Assembly: GCA_003586115.2 (NCBI GenBank)
Contig: QVOM02000073.1
Coordinates: 62,779,599-62,843,598, forward strand
Source: Salvator merianae
Lineage: Eukaryota > Chordata > Lepidosauria > Squamata > Teiidae
Length of the DNA: 64,000 bases
Direction of reading: 5' to 3'
The translations under genes and the position numbers were made by a program. Shown one piece after another: positions 1 through 10,620 of the stretch (positions within the stretch are counted from its first letter, which is position 1; each line of letters begins with the position of its first letter). The notes below the pieces were generated by a model. The model made no database searches, had not been told where the DNA came from, and worked only from the letters and a program-made list of their open reading frames with translations.

Positions 1-456
1 AGACATGTTATACAACAGGAGCTAAGAAGCCAGAAACGCTCCCGATAAGAACATTTTACCCAAAAGGGATGCTGTGTTTTAAATAAAAGTATATTATTCT
101 AACATACTGTGGAATTTTACCCATTACTGTATTCTGGGTTTAGTCACTAGAGAATTTGAAGATGCCAACGTTTTTAATCTGATAACTCTGCTGAGTCTAG
201 TTGTAAAAATTGAAGAATCAATGGGAGTTATGTAGAGAGATTGCATACAAAGTCCTCTATCTGGAGAAGCCAGACTCTGTTTGATCTCATCTGTATTCAT
301 ACCCTTTAGTGGTTTTCTTTACTGTGTCAGTTGACCGATAGTTTGTGGCTGATGTTACAGCTACTTATTTCACTGCATACCTATGCAGCATCCCCACTTC
401 ATGAGCCAAAGTATCTGAAGTATCTAAGGAAAAGGCAATGAAGTAAAAGTTCTCAA
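1..456. other. Unassigned non-coding sequence
   Basis: AT-rich sequence without a convincing open frame, repeat end or RNA gene. Its last eight bases (449-456, GTTCTCAA) are the left target-site duplication of the adjoining hAT element. Confidence 0.5.
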
Positions 457-1539
457 TAGGGATGTGCACGAAATTTCAAAGCAATGAAATTTCGTACGAA
501 TTTCGTTGCTTCGCAGCATTCGCATCAAATGCGAAGTGCCCTCTCTATCGCGAAAGCGAATAGCGAAAGTCACGGCGATTTTCGTCAATTTTCGTGACCT
601 TCGCTACTCACCGCGAACGGCTATTTTTCGTCTTTTTTCGCTGCGAAAACCGCGATGCAACGAAGCTCGGTAGCTTCGTAGCCTCAAGTCTCTGCCTTTA
701 GAGGTGGAAATTGTAATGCATCACATTAGGAAAGACGGTATTTTTTTAACTCTTCGCCTGCCTCGCAGCAATCGCACCGCATGAGGATGAGAAACTCAGA
801 TGGCTAGGAGTTAATAAAACGTCTTTGATGGTGGTATATAGTTCTGCTTTTTGAAACGGAGGGCAAGACGAGGCGTCATTTCGCTGCTGCTCGGAAGTAG
901 GGAGTTATTTCATCCTGCGGCTGCCGCCAGTCTTCTAAATTACGCGCTGAGCTGAAGGCAATTGCTTCGCGCGTCGCTGACTAAGCCTGCCCGCCTCGTA
1001 GGCGAGGTAATAATTTCTGTGCCCCAAACGATCGGTATGGACGGCAGACAGCGACGAGTCGCGCCGATAAGTTAAAGGGACAGAAGTTAGCGCGCGTGCA
1101 CGCACAGACATGAGCGTCGAAAAGGCATCGAAAATGACGAAAAATCAAAGCGAAAAAAATTCCTTCGCTTGCTTTCGCTTGCTTTTGATCTGCAGTGAGG
1201 AACCCCAAACGTGCCTTCGTTGCTTTGAATCCTGCTACAAAGCGGCCGCCGGTAAAAAGTAAGCTCCGTGCAATTTTTACTTTTAACGAAGCAACTCCTT
1301 AAATTAACAACGTGGACGGTCCAATATAGAAGGGAGAGGGCAGGGGGATATGCGGCGTTTGTTTTTCGCTACTTATTTCATTGATTTTGCACTTCCGGTT
1401 TTCGAAAATTTTCGAAAATTTTCGCTGCGAAAACGAAAATCGCCATTTTCGCGACTTCCGTTTTCGTGCGAAAACGAAGCTACGAAGCTTCGATGCATTG
1501 CGAAACGAACAGAGAAAATTAATTTCATGAACATCCCTA
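457..1539. mobile_element. Non-autonomous hAT (Ac-type) DNA transposon, 1083 bp
   Basis: The ends are terminal inverted repeats: TAGGGATGTGCACGAAATT on the left, and the reverse complement of the right end reads TAGGGATGTTCATGAAATT (2 mismatches in 19). The element is flanked by a perfect 8-bp direct repeat GTTCTCAA (449-456 and 1540-1547), which fits the nTnnnnAn target pattern described for the Ac group of hAT elements. It has no transposase frame; the only open frames are short and unrecognised. Both subterminal regions are packed with CGAAA/TTTCG motifs (about ten in 460-680 and at least as many in 1370-1510), an arrangement like the clustered transposase-binding motifs near Ac ends. The body is much richer in CpG than its surroundings. 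Boundaries are firm; the Ac assignment is inference. Confidence 0.85.
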
Positions 1540-1547
1540 GTTCTCAA

Positions 1548-2003
1548 GTGTAAACACTTTGGTGAAATTCTGACTGTGTTGACTCAGATCCTAAATGCAT
1601 TTTATTAGCTCTTATTTCCTAGTCATGTATGTTTGTGGCATCAACTGTTACGTCTTCCTCACCAGCAAAATGTCTCCCTGCCGCAAAGAGTTCCATTTTC
1701 AAATGTAAAGCTTCTCAGTTCCTTTGGTCACTGCACATGGGCCATGAAACAGGTGGTTTACGTATCTGGGCCATGCAAGGCAATTCATTTCCAAGACAAA
1801 GAATGGAATATCAAGGACATGAATGATTAAGTGCCTTATTGTGAAATAAGTTTTCACAAACTCAGGTCCAATCCATCAGAAAAACTTATATTATGGCAAA
1901 TCTGTTAAGTCTGCAGTCTGCCACAAAATCCCACAATATTTGCTGCCTCTGGAAGGTATGTGTGGCTGTATGAACAAATTAATTTATATTAGTTTAATGT
2001 AGA
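1548..2003. other. Unassigned non-coding sequence
   Basis: No recognisable gene or repeat. Two overlapping 65-codon frames at 1629-1830 resemble no known protein and are judged to be chance. Confidence 0.45.
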
Positions 2004-2394
2004 CAGGAACAGTCTGAGCTGCTGAATCAGACCTCAGTCCATCTAGTCCAGCATTCTGTCTCACACAGTGGCCCACCAATTGCTTCTAGGCATTCTCAAG
2101 CAGAAGATAAAGGCAAAACCTTCACCTGCTCTTGACTCCCTGCAAATGGTTTTACAGACATCCTGCCTGTCTTTCCAACCTGGAGGCAGTACCTAAGCAT
2201 CCATTCTAGTAGCCATTGATACTCCTGACCTCCATGAAGTTGTCCAATCCATTCTTAAAGCTATCTAGACTGGTTGCTGTCCTACCTCTTCTAGTAGTAA
2301 ATTCAATAGACTGATGACCCTTTGAGTGAAAAAATACTTCCACTTGACAGTCCTAACACTCCTGCCCATCAGCTTCATAGAGTGTCCCCTTGAT

Positions 2395-2609
2395 CTATTG
2401 GTGAGTGATAGAGAAATATTTTTCTCTATTCACATTTTCCACACCATGCATGATTTTACATACTACAGTCAGATGCTGTCTTTCAAGGCTGAAGAGGTCA
2501 AGACATTGCAGCCTGGTTTTGTAAGGAAGGTGTTCCAGCCTCTTTATCATTCTTGTTGCCCTTTCCTGCACCTTTCCCAGTTCCACAGTGTCCTTTCTGA
2601 GGTGTGGTA

Positions 2610-2640
<31 letters not shown>

Positions 2641-3661
2641 CCTCAGCATAGATTTATAAAGAGGCACAACACTTGCCAAATTATTTTCTATACGCTTTCT
2701 AATTACCCCAGCACTGAATTTGCTTTTTTCCAGCGGTGACCCATGCCTTTAAGGGCGGGTGTTCACGTGCATGCCATGGTCGTTCACGGGGCCTCCGGGC
2801 CTCCGTACTGACACAGCAGGTTGTACTGACACAGCAGGACTAGTGACCTTCTGTGTCAGTACGGAGGCCTGGAGGCCCCGTGAACGACCATGGCACGCAC
2901 GTGAACACCCGCCCTTAAAGGCACGGGCCGCCGCTGCTTTTTTCACTGGTGTTGCACACTCAGTTGATACCTTCATTGAGCTGTTCTTCAGAGTCCCAAG
3001 ATCCATTTCCTCCTGTGTCACAGTATGCTTGGCCACCATCGGTTTATAGGGGTAACTGAGGTTCTTTGCCCCAATGTGTATCACTTGCACTTGCAAACAT
3101 TGAATTGCACTCGCCACTTGGTTGCCCACTCACCCAATGTCAAGAGATCCTCTGGAGTTCTTTACAATCACTTTCAGTTTTTACTATCTTGAATAATTTA
3201 GTATCATCAGCAAAGATAATCCCTGCTCTTCGTTTCCTATCCTGTAGCCAGTTACCAGTCCAGGACAGGATCTGTCCTCTTATTCCATAACTGATGAGTT
3301 TATTCAGAAGTCTTTGATGAAGGACTTTGTCAAAAGCCTTCTGAAAGTCCAGATAGACAATGTCAACTGGTTCACCTTTATCCAGGTGTTTATAACACTC
3401 TTAAAGAATGCTAACAAGTTTCTAAGACATGAATTACCTTTGCAGAAGCCATGCTGATTTTCTTTCAGCACTGCTTGCTCCTCTATGGTGTGTAGTAATT
3501 TTATCCTTAATTATAGTTTCCATCACTGTATCTGGAACTGATATTAAGCTGACTGGTCTGTGATTTCCTGGATCACCCCTGGATCCTTTTTTGAAGATCG
3601 TTACATTTGCTATCCTCCAGTCTTCAGGGACCGAGCCTGATCTTTGGGAAAAGCTATACAT
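2395..3661 (-). pseudogene. CR1 reverse transcriptase / ORF2 remnant
   Basis: The minus-strand frame at 3661-3434 contains VPEDWRIANV and GDPGNHRPVSL, hallmark CR1 motifs at the start of the reverse transcriptase domain. The frame at 2679-2395 contains the C-terminal motif [19 protein letters not shown]. Between them are stops, frameshifts and the inserted hAT, so no product can be made. It is a relic of a LINE enzyme that copied its RNA into DNA at the target site. Confidence 0.85.
2731..2936. mobile_element. Palindromic non-autonomous hAT element, 206 bp, inside CR1
   Basis: This element is flanked by a perfect 8-bp duplication CTTTTTTC (2723-2730 and 2937-2944) inside the CR1 copy; joining the flanks restores the CR1 reading seen in the other copies. 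Its two arms (2731-2816 and the complement of about 2851-2936) are about 86 bp long and differ at only five positions, all transitions, four of them of the CpG-to-TG/CA type. The ends start CAGCGG. The short centre contains GTACTGACACAGCAGG twice. It has no coding capacity. The 8-bp duplication and CAG ends point to hAT; the exact family is not known to me. Confidence 0.85.
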
Positions 3662-3720
3662 TTCAGCTACTTCAGAAACTTTAGAGAGCTATAGTTTTAT
3701 CACCCATCCTGGTGCTCAAA

Positions 3721-4271
3721 AGGAGAGTGAAATTGCTTTGCAATAAATCCTGTCCAGTAGGCCACCTGGATGTCCTTTGTCTAAGACAGGATGTCCCTTA
3801 ACAAACTTGTAGAGCTTCCTTCTAAAAATGCAGGGCATCCATGGTGGAGGGAGGGGAGTTACATGCCATAATAACACTGCAAAGTGCAGTACGGGATCAG
3901 TTATTTTAATAGTTCAGTCCATATTCATGATTATTATTATGTAGTGATTCTGAAAAGATCCCTCAAAAAATAATGGGGATCTATGTCTAGGGACTAGCTT
4001 TTGCTCATAGTGGCTAGAACTTACTCCTGCTGCCACTTCGGGACCATTTTCAAGGATGGTACCAAGTAAGACTCATTGTAATAATTCAACAAGGATACGA
4101 TTATAGCTTTATTAACTGAAACTATACCGTCGATATCCAGGAATAGCCACAGATATCACACAAACCTATATTAGAGATGTGCTGTGATGTGTTTTTGCTA
4201 ATCTAAAGTTTGTACATAGCAATGTTTTAGTATATTAGGGTTGTTTCTGAATGAGGTCTTCTGGCGTCAGC
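3721..4271. other. Unassigned spacer between two CR1 copies
   Basis: No open frame of note and no repeat boundary that I can identify between the 5' edge of CR1 copy 1 and the 3' end of CR1 copy 2. Confidence 0.4.
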
Positions 4272-4740
4272 AAGAACATAAGAAGAGCCCTACTGGATCA
4301 GACCATAACCAATCCAATCCAGCATTCTGTTTCACACAGTGGCCAACCAGTTACTTCTGGGATTCTCAAGCAGAATAAAAGACAGAACCTTCACCTGCTC
4401 TTGACTCCCCGCAAATGGTTTTACAGACATCCTGCCTCACTTTCCAACCTGGAGGCAGTATCTAGGCATCCATTCTAGTAGGCCTTGATACACCTGACCT
4501 CCATGAATCTGTCCAGTCCTTTCTTAAAGCCATCCAGGCTGATGGCTGTCACCACCTCTTCTAGTAATAAATTCCATAGACTGATGACCCTCTGGGTGAA
4601 AAAATACTTCCCTTTGTCGGTCCTAACTCTCCTATCCATCAGCTTCAGAGAGTGCCCCCTGGTCCTAGTGTGGTGTGATAGAGAAAATTACTTTTCTCTG
4701 TCCACCTTATCCATACCGTGCATGATTTTATATACTTCAA

Positions 4741-6007
4741 TCAGGTCCCCTCTTCAACGCCGCTTTTCAAGGCCAAAGAGGCCAAGGTGTTGCAGCCTGA
4801 TTTCGTAAGGAAGGTGTTCCAGACCCTTGAACATTCTGGTTGCCCTTTTCTGCACCTTCTCCAGTTTCTGAGGTGAGATGACCAGAATTGTACACAATAT
4901 TCCAAGTGTGCTCCCACCATAGAATTATAAAGAGGCACAATGACATTTGCTGACTTGTTTTCTATTCCCTTCCTAATTACCCCTAGCATTGAATTTGCTT
5001 TTTTCACTGCCACTGCACACTGGGTTGACACCTTCATTGAGCTGTCTACCAGAACCCGGAGATCCTTTTCCTGGTCTGTCACAGCAAGTTTGGCTCCCAT
5101 CAGTTTATAGATATAACTGGGGTTCTTTGCCCCAATGTGCATCACTTGGCACTTGCTAAGATGAAGTGCATTTGCCACTTTGTTTCTCACTCACCCAATG
5201 TGAAGAGAACCTTCTGGAGCTCTTTACAATCACTCTCAGTTTTTACTACTTTGAACAATTTAGTGTCATGAGCAACTTTTGCTAACTCACTACTTACCCC
5301 TGTGTCTAGATCATTTATGAATAAATTAAAAAGCAGGGGTCCTAGTACTGAACCATGCGGGACCCCACTTTTCACCTTTTTCCACTCTGAGAAGTGACCA
5401 TTTATTCCTACCCTCTGTTTCCTGTCCTTAAGCCAGTTACCATAAGAACATAAAAAGACTCTTGCTGGATCAGCCACGGCCCATCTAGTTCAGCATTCTG
5501 TTTCACACAGTGGCCCACCAATTGTTTTTCGGCGTTCTCAAGCAGAACATAAAGGCAAAAACTTCACCTGCTTTTGAGTCCCTGCAAATGGTTTGAGAGA
5601 CTTCCTGCCTGTCCTTCCAACCTGGAGGCAATCCAGGACAGGACCTGTCCTCTTATTCCGTGACTGCTGAGTTTATTCAGGAGTCTTTGATGAGAAACTT
5701 TGTCAAAAGCTTTCTGAAAGTCCAGACAGACAATGTCAACTGGGTCACCTTTATCCACATGTTTATTAACACTTTCAAAGAATTCTAACAAGTTTGTAAG
5801 GCATGATTTACCTTTGCAGAAGCCATGTTGATTTTCTTTCAGCAATACTTGCTTTTCTATGTGTTTAGTAATTTTATTCTTAATTATGGTTTCCATCACT
5901 TTACCTGGAACTGATGTTAAGCTGACTGGTCTGTAATTTCCTGGATCACCCCTTGATCCATTTTTGAAGATTGGTGTCACATTTGCCACCCTCCAGTCTT
6001 CAGGCAC
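4741..6007 (-). pseudogene. CR1 reverse transcriptase / ORF2 remnant
   Basis: The minus strand at 6007-5564 encodes GNYRPVSLTSVPGKVMETI and then VCLDFQKAFDKVSHQRLL, the catalytic A region of CR1 reverse transcriptase. At 5477-5187 it encodes GSVLGPLLFNLFINDLD followed by VAHDTKLFKVV, where the catalytic pair that should read ADD has become AHD. At 5190-4741 it has MHIGAKNPSYIYKLMG and [13 protein letters not shown]. The changed catalytic site, frame breaks and nested insertion show a dead copy. Confidence 0.9.
5442..5630 (-). mobile_element. Short CR1 3'-end fragment nested in CR1 copy 2
   Basis: Between CR1 sequence ending CCAGTTAC (to about 5440) and CR1 sequence resuming ATCCAGGACAGG (from 5631) lies a second CR1 3' end that starts ATAAGAACATAAAAAG and stops after CTTCCAACCTGGAGGCA. 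The host CR1 reads straight across this point in copy 1 (3250-3270), so this is an insertion of a severely 5'-truncated copy in the same orientation. No clear target duplication is visible, as is common for CR1. Confidence 0.85.
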
Positions 6008-6030
6008 AGAGCCTGATTTTAGGGAAAGAG

Positions 6031-6850
6031 TTCAATTTTAACTGAATTTTGGGAGTCTGCTAAGAGTTTGAGATTTTTTTTTGGATTAGTAACTGGTAAA
6101 TGGCTGCATTTTGCACCACTGGATGTTTATATAGAAAGGATTTTGAAGTGGAAATTCAAAAAACTTTAAAAATTTATTTTGTGTCTCTATCTCTGCAAGT
6201 AGCAGTAATAGTCATGTCCCATTCTTGACACCTGCTAGAGTTTATGACCTAGGCTGGGTGCCTTCTCTTGTTTCACTCAGATTGAGCCTCTACTTACTGT
6301 GGTGAGGGGGCTTCTTCACAGACATGTGGTGGAGGTGCCATTACTGCCACCTGACAGGATGCCTCCTCGTCTCCATTTTGGAGTGAGAAGGCATTGTTTG
6401 GAGGATTCTTTGGTGGTGCTCTGAGATACCTCCCCTGAAGATGTGAAATCATGTTCTCACAAAAAGGTACCTCCTTTGGCAACCATGCCCAGAAATGGGA
6501 GGCTTGATCATTATAAGTCACTTTCTGCCACTGCACATGGAGACATGGTGGCAGAAGGCACATTAGAGGGTGCTTCCCCAGGTAAGTGGAAATGTGGCCT
6601 CAGTCAAATCTTTTTCTAGTGAAATACAAAAAGAAGCTGCCAGCCAACTTTGAGAACCGTCTCAGGATCGTGAGTGTGATTGCTGGGGAATGGGTAGGAA
6701 AGTAGTTAGGAGTAAAGTCTAGTAAGGATGTGCAGAAAATGAATTTTGTTTAAAGCATGAAATAAAATGCAAAAAGTGTGAATTATTTTCTTCAGAACAA
6801 ATAGAACATTCTAAGTGTTTCACCCCATTCCCTGTTGGTAGCCCCTAGGG
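6031..6850. other. Unassigned sequence with a possible MITE remnant
   Basis: No gene seen. The stretch around 6290-6560 contains GGAGACATGGTGGCAG (near 6538), a motif that recurs at about 23000 next to another suspected MITE, so part of this interval may be a degraded DNA-transposon copy. An 89-codon minus frame at 6294-6563 has no recognisable domain. Confidence 0.35.
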
Positions 6851-7149
6851 CAGGTGTGGGCAAACGAAGGCCCGCGGGCCACATGCGGCCCGCGTGCTTT
6901 GTAATCCGGCCCGCACGGATGCCGGCGTGCTGGCTGGCCCTGCACACACGCACGCCGGCGCGCTGGGTCGCCCCGCCCACATGCACACGCGTTGGGTCGC
7001 CCCGCCCACACGCACGCGTGTTGGGTCACCCCGCCCACATGCACGCCGGTGTGCTGGGTTGCCCCGCCCACATGCATGCGCATTGGGTCGCCCTGCCCAC
7101 ACGCCGGCACGCTGGGTGGCCCCTGAGTCAAAAAGTTTGCCCACACCTG
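6851..7149. mobile_element. Non-autonomous hAT (Buster/Charlie-type) element, 299 bp
   Basis: It has perfect 15-bp terminal inverted repeats, CAGGTGTGGGCAAAC and GTTTGCCCACACCTG, flanked by a perfect 8-bp duplication CCCTAGGG (6843-6850 and 7150-7157). The duplication has TA at its centre, matching the nnnTAnnn preference described for the Buster group. The body is very GC- and CpG-rich and is mostly a minisatellite. The several open frames of 60-140 codons here are by-products of that repeat and are not genes. Confidence 0.9.
6965..7122 (+). repeat. 29-33 bp minisatellite inside the hAT element
   Basis: Five full units and one partial unit start at 6965, 6994, 7023, 7056, 7085 and 7114. Each begins GGGTCGCCCCGCCCAC or a close variant, followed by a variable CACGC-rich tail. 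Most units are 29 bp and one is 33 bp. The array lies entirely within the transposon, so it either expanded after insertion or was carried by the source element. Confidence 0.85.
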
Positions 7150-7157
7150 CCCTAGGG

Positions 7158-7420
7158 ACACCAAAGTGGGTTGGGTGATAGGGCACAGTGTGCCCTCACT
7201 ACCATCCAATGCACAAAAGAATTGAGAAATCCAGGAATTCTTCATTTCTTTTTCATTTCTTTTTTAAATTTTCCTGTTGCCCAGCTAAATACTAAAAAAG
7301 AGCTCTCTAAATCACAGCCCACACTGTCTCCACATCTGTCTAGAACTGGCCTGTCATGCATCAAGGCTCCTATCCAAAGCCAAAATTATATGCTGGAGAA
7401 GTCCGGAATAAGAAACAATC
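7158..7420. other. Unassigned non-coding sequence
   Basis: AT-rich stretch after the hAT target duplication; nothing recognised. Confidence 0.4.
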
Positions 7421-7880
7421 AGTAGCAGTCACTGCGGCTGACCATGGACAAACTGAGGTGCCTCATAGTCATAGGTTATCACATGCCACACTGGACTAGG
7501 TAGCAAGCCCAATGGGGACTGAGCTATTGACTGGATCCAGCTTCGACAGCTGGGAACGAAAGTTCCTGGCCTTTGTGGTTCCCGCTCAGGGCTGCTTTCT
7601 GGCATGCTGCCAGAAAGGGGTTGGGTATGATATACTGGCCCATGGGGGCATTCCATCTACACACCTTTTGTGATCCAGTATACTAACAGCAGTCTGATTG
7701 TGGACTACCTTTATCAGGGCTACTGATAAGGTGAAATGGTTTTGTATCCTACTCCATTGCTCTGTCGAGTGCAGACAGAGTGTTCTAAAGGGGGGCAGTT
7801 CCACTGTTCTGCACCAGCACGTAGAAGGCAGGACCCTAGATCCCTTGATATGCTAGCATACCAGTCCATGTGGAAAAGGC
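7421..7880. mobile_element. Probable Harbinger-like MITE fragment
   Basis: The right edge reads GTGGAAAAGGCTTTAG; its complement CTAAAGCCTTTTCCAC resembles the start of the suspected element at 25320 and the GGGCCTTTTC ends of the better-defined copies. An internal hairpin-like motif, GCTGGGAACGAAAGTTCCTGG (near 7550), has counterparts near 27430, 33135 and 54765. No matching left end is visible, so the copy is probably truncated. No coding frame of interest. Confidence 0.4.
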
Positions 7881-10279
7881 TTTAGTCTGCATGTTGTGGC
7901 AATATATACCAGTACTGTGTAACATGGTTGAAAATGGCACAGCCCAAGTGTTTTTGTGTTGGATTATTTTGACTTCCAGTTCTACAGAAACCTTGAGTTC
8001 TGCAGTGGTCAGATGGTACTTTTTCACTGCCAGCAATAACCGTTGGCCCTGCAGTGCTCTCTGTTGTTCAAATTAAGGTTCTGCATGAACCTTAATCTAC
8101 ATTCAGGGGTGCTTTGTCTGGAACTCAGAAGAAAGTTCCTTTTCTGGGCTACTTTTGCTTTGAACTCAGAACACCTGACATGGCCTGGGTAGAGACTGGG
8201 ATGTCCTGAGCTCAAAACCTTCTACCTCCCTAAAGGCTAAGGGGACTGCTTTCTCCTTCAGGACAGCCACCTGTTGTTAAATATGCTCCTATGCTTGGTA
8301 CTTGAAAAAGTTTTCCTACCTATGCTTTTAATGTCTTGTAGCTACATAAGATATTGAGTACAGGAATAGAGGCCGTATGGCTCTCTGTGTATTCTAATTT
8401 CTAGTCCTCATTAGCCCCAACCAGCATAGCCAGTGACGAAGGATGAAGAGAGTTATAATCCAATTTGTATCTGAAGGTTTTTTCATATTTAAAATTATGA
8501 CCCACTCAGATGTAAACGTCACAAGCCTCTTTGCTGGAAGCCTTAAAATTTAATAGCGCACCATGAGCTCGACATGAGATTAAAACAAGATATCCTGTTC
8601 TTACGGACATTTGTTACCCATTGAGTCAAGTGATCAGTGCATTATGCACACAAAAATCAAATGATCGTTCAGTGGTTGAGCAAGGGGGAAGATCCCATGA
8701 TTTCCATTCCAGAGATACAAATAATACCATGTTTGGGGTTTGCTGTGAAATTTAAAAGAATGCTGGGATTTTGATCTTGTCAGAGCTGAAAGTGCTTTAT
8801 ACATGCCAGCGTTGGGTGATGAAAATCTGGGACACTGCTTTGCTGCTTTGGTTGAGAGACATCAGTTAATGAGGCCACTAGAGAACAGACTACTGAGCAA
8901 CACAGTGTGCTGGGCCTGATAAACACACCATTTCCAGATTCTTTCATGGGCTGATGTAAGTTCTCTGTGAAACTGCAAGTGAACTGTCAGCCACAACGGC
9001 TATCTTCTTGTTCTATTATTAGCTGTTTTTGCATCGTTTACTATATATGGCTGCTTGCTTGCAGGCAGGGACTGTTTTCAATGGAACTTTCAAAAGGGCT
9101 CCAATATGCAGAAGCTAAAACAGGGAAAACCTGCAAGAGGCAATGTTAATACCTGATTGGCTGCTGCCACAACAAATGCATATCTCAGGACTGACAAGAT
9201 GGGGAATATTTGCTTCTTAAAAAAAAAAGAAAGAAAAGTGTTGCTGTCAGCATACCTGAGGTGAAAACATTTGCATTTTCTTAAAGCTTGTTTACACAGA
9301 GTGCTTCTTTCTAGGGCACTCCACCAGCCATATGACAAATAGAATGATTTCAAGTGAGAACCATTTTGGTGAGTAATCACACGTCTTACCATTTGGACTG
9401 ATGATCGAGAATAATTTTTATTAGCTAGCATAATCATGTAAAATGTGCCTCGAAACATAGGCAGAGTGCCATGTATCCTGCCCTTTGCCATCCCATGAAA
9501 GAAAAGGGCTGACAGCTCCTCTACCAGCTTGAGCTCCCTGTACACCCTGTGCTATCCTTGGTAGCGCTGTGCAGAATACAAAGTAAACAAACCTCATAAA
9601 TTTCAAAAGTCCAGTCCTTTATAAAATGCCTTTTTCTTAAACAAAACAAAAAAAGGAAAACACTGTTCACCACCACCCGTCTATCCAGTTCTCTTGCCTA
9701 CCTATCAGAACAATTTAGCTATGCCTGCCCCACCATGCACAGGAATCAGTTTTTAATACTAAGATAAATGATCAATAAAACACAGCCATTGTTCTTCACA
9801 GTTATCCATTCCAGATTCCCATTTTCCTTGCAGCAACTCTTCTCCATCGCACACTTGCATAAAACAAAAAGTTTCATTCCCCCATGCAGGTTGGAAAGAA
9901 CGGCTGGAGTGAATTGCTTGGAAATGTCTGTTTTTCTTTTTGGGATATAAGCTGGAAAGAGAGAGGAGAAGAGGAACCTGTGACAACAGAAGCTTGTTTG
10001 TAGCTATCAGTTAACCCTGTGGCAGAAGGCTAAGGCTGGAGAAGGCAGGCTCCAATGGAAAAGAGCAGAGCATTAGAAAAAAAAAGGATGCTTGGAAGAA
10101 ATCTTACAACAAGGTTCTCCTTCCTGCCTCAGTTGGGAAGGCAGCAGCCTTGATTCATTGACCCTGTGAAAATAATGCTGATAGGTCAGCAACTTATTGA
10201 TGCTTTAAATCTGCTTCCCAGTTCTGATTAGCAGAATTTAGTTCATAGGGATCGCTTCCTTTAGATGATTTGGCAAGTA
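7881..10279. other. Long unassigned non-coding interval
   Basis: About 2.4 kb with no recognisable exon, RNA or repeat end. Short A-rich runs occur near 9220 and 9645. A 151-codon minus frame at 9090-9545 shows no known domain and no codon signature that I can point to. Confidence 0.4.
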
Positions 10280-10620
10280 CATAATTGCCCACTGAATAAC
10301 CCCATTTGCACCCTAACCTCCCAAAGTTTCCAGAGCACTGTTTTGAAAAATAAACATGAAATGAAATAAATCATTCAGAAAAATAATATTTTTAACTGCG
10401 TGGAAAAATAATGATAAACTATATAATTTCTGCGATTGGCTATAAGTAGTTTGCAAATCAAGAAATCTGAAAAGAAAATCCTGAGCTAGTACACATTGAC
10501 GTTCATAATTAAGAATTAGCTATATTCAGGAAATATATTGAAAACACTCGTCTGAAGTGTTTCTTGCATTTATGACTTGTTAATCACTTGTGAAATTGTC
10601 TGCACTGACATACTTGGACT
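10280..10620. other. AT-rich unique-looking block; candidate conserved non-coding DNA
   Basis: This block is free of recognisable repeats, low in CpG and rich in TAATTA- and TTTGCAAAT-like words. It has the look of conserved non-coding DNA, but that can only be shown by alignment to other species; the assignment is a guess from texture. Confidence 0.2.

Larger units (their letters stand above)
2004..3720 (-). mobile_element. CR1 LINE copy 1, 5'-truncated, interrupted by a hAT
   Basis: Read on the minus strand, this is the 3' part of a chicken-repeat-1-type LINE: reverse transcriptase remnants followed by the C-terminal region and 3' UTR. The 3' UTR end (about 2004-2100) matches the ends of the copies at 4272 and 40904, including the stretch AGTCCAGCATTCTG. 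The extreme 3' terminal repeat is missing or decayed. The reading frame is broken many times. A 206-bp hAT element interrupts it at 2731-2936. The 5' limit near 3720 is approximate. Confidence 0.85.
4272..6030 (-). mobile_element. CR1 LINE copy 2, 5'-truncated, carrying a nested CR1
   Basis: A minus-strand CR1 with an intact 3' end: the plus strand begins AGAACATAAGAAGAGCCC, the complement of the CTTATGTTCT terminal repeat. It covers the 3' UTR, the C-terminal region and much of the reverse transcriptase, and matches copy 1 over most of its length. A 189-bp fragment of another CR1 3' end is inserted at 5442-5630. The 5' end near 6030 is approximate and reflects the usual truncation during target-primed reverse transcription. 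Confidence 0.9.

Noticed and set aside
6792..7245. Several histidine/alanine/arginine-rich frames of 94-141 codons on both strands
   Set aside because: They are produced by the GC-rich minisatellite in the hAT element, open in several frames at once.
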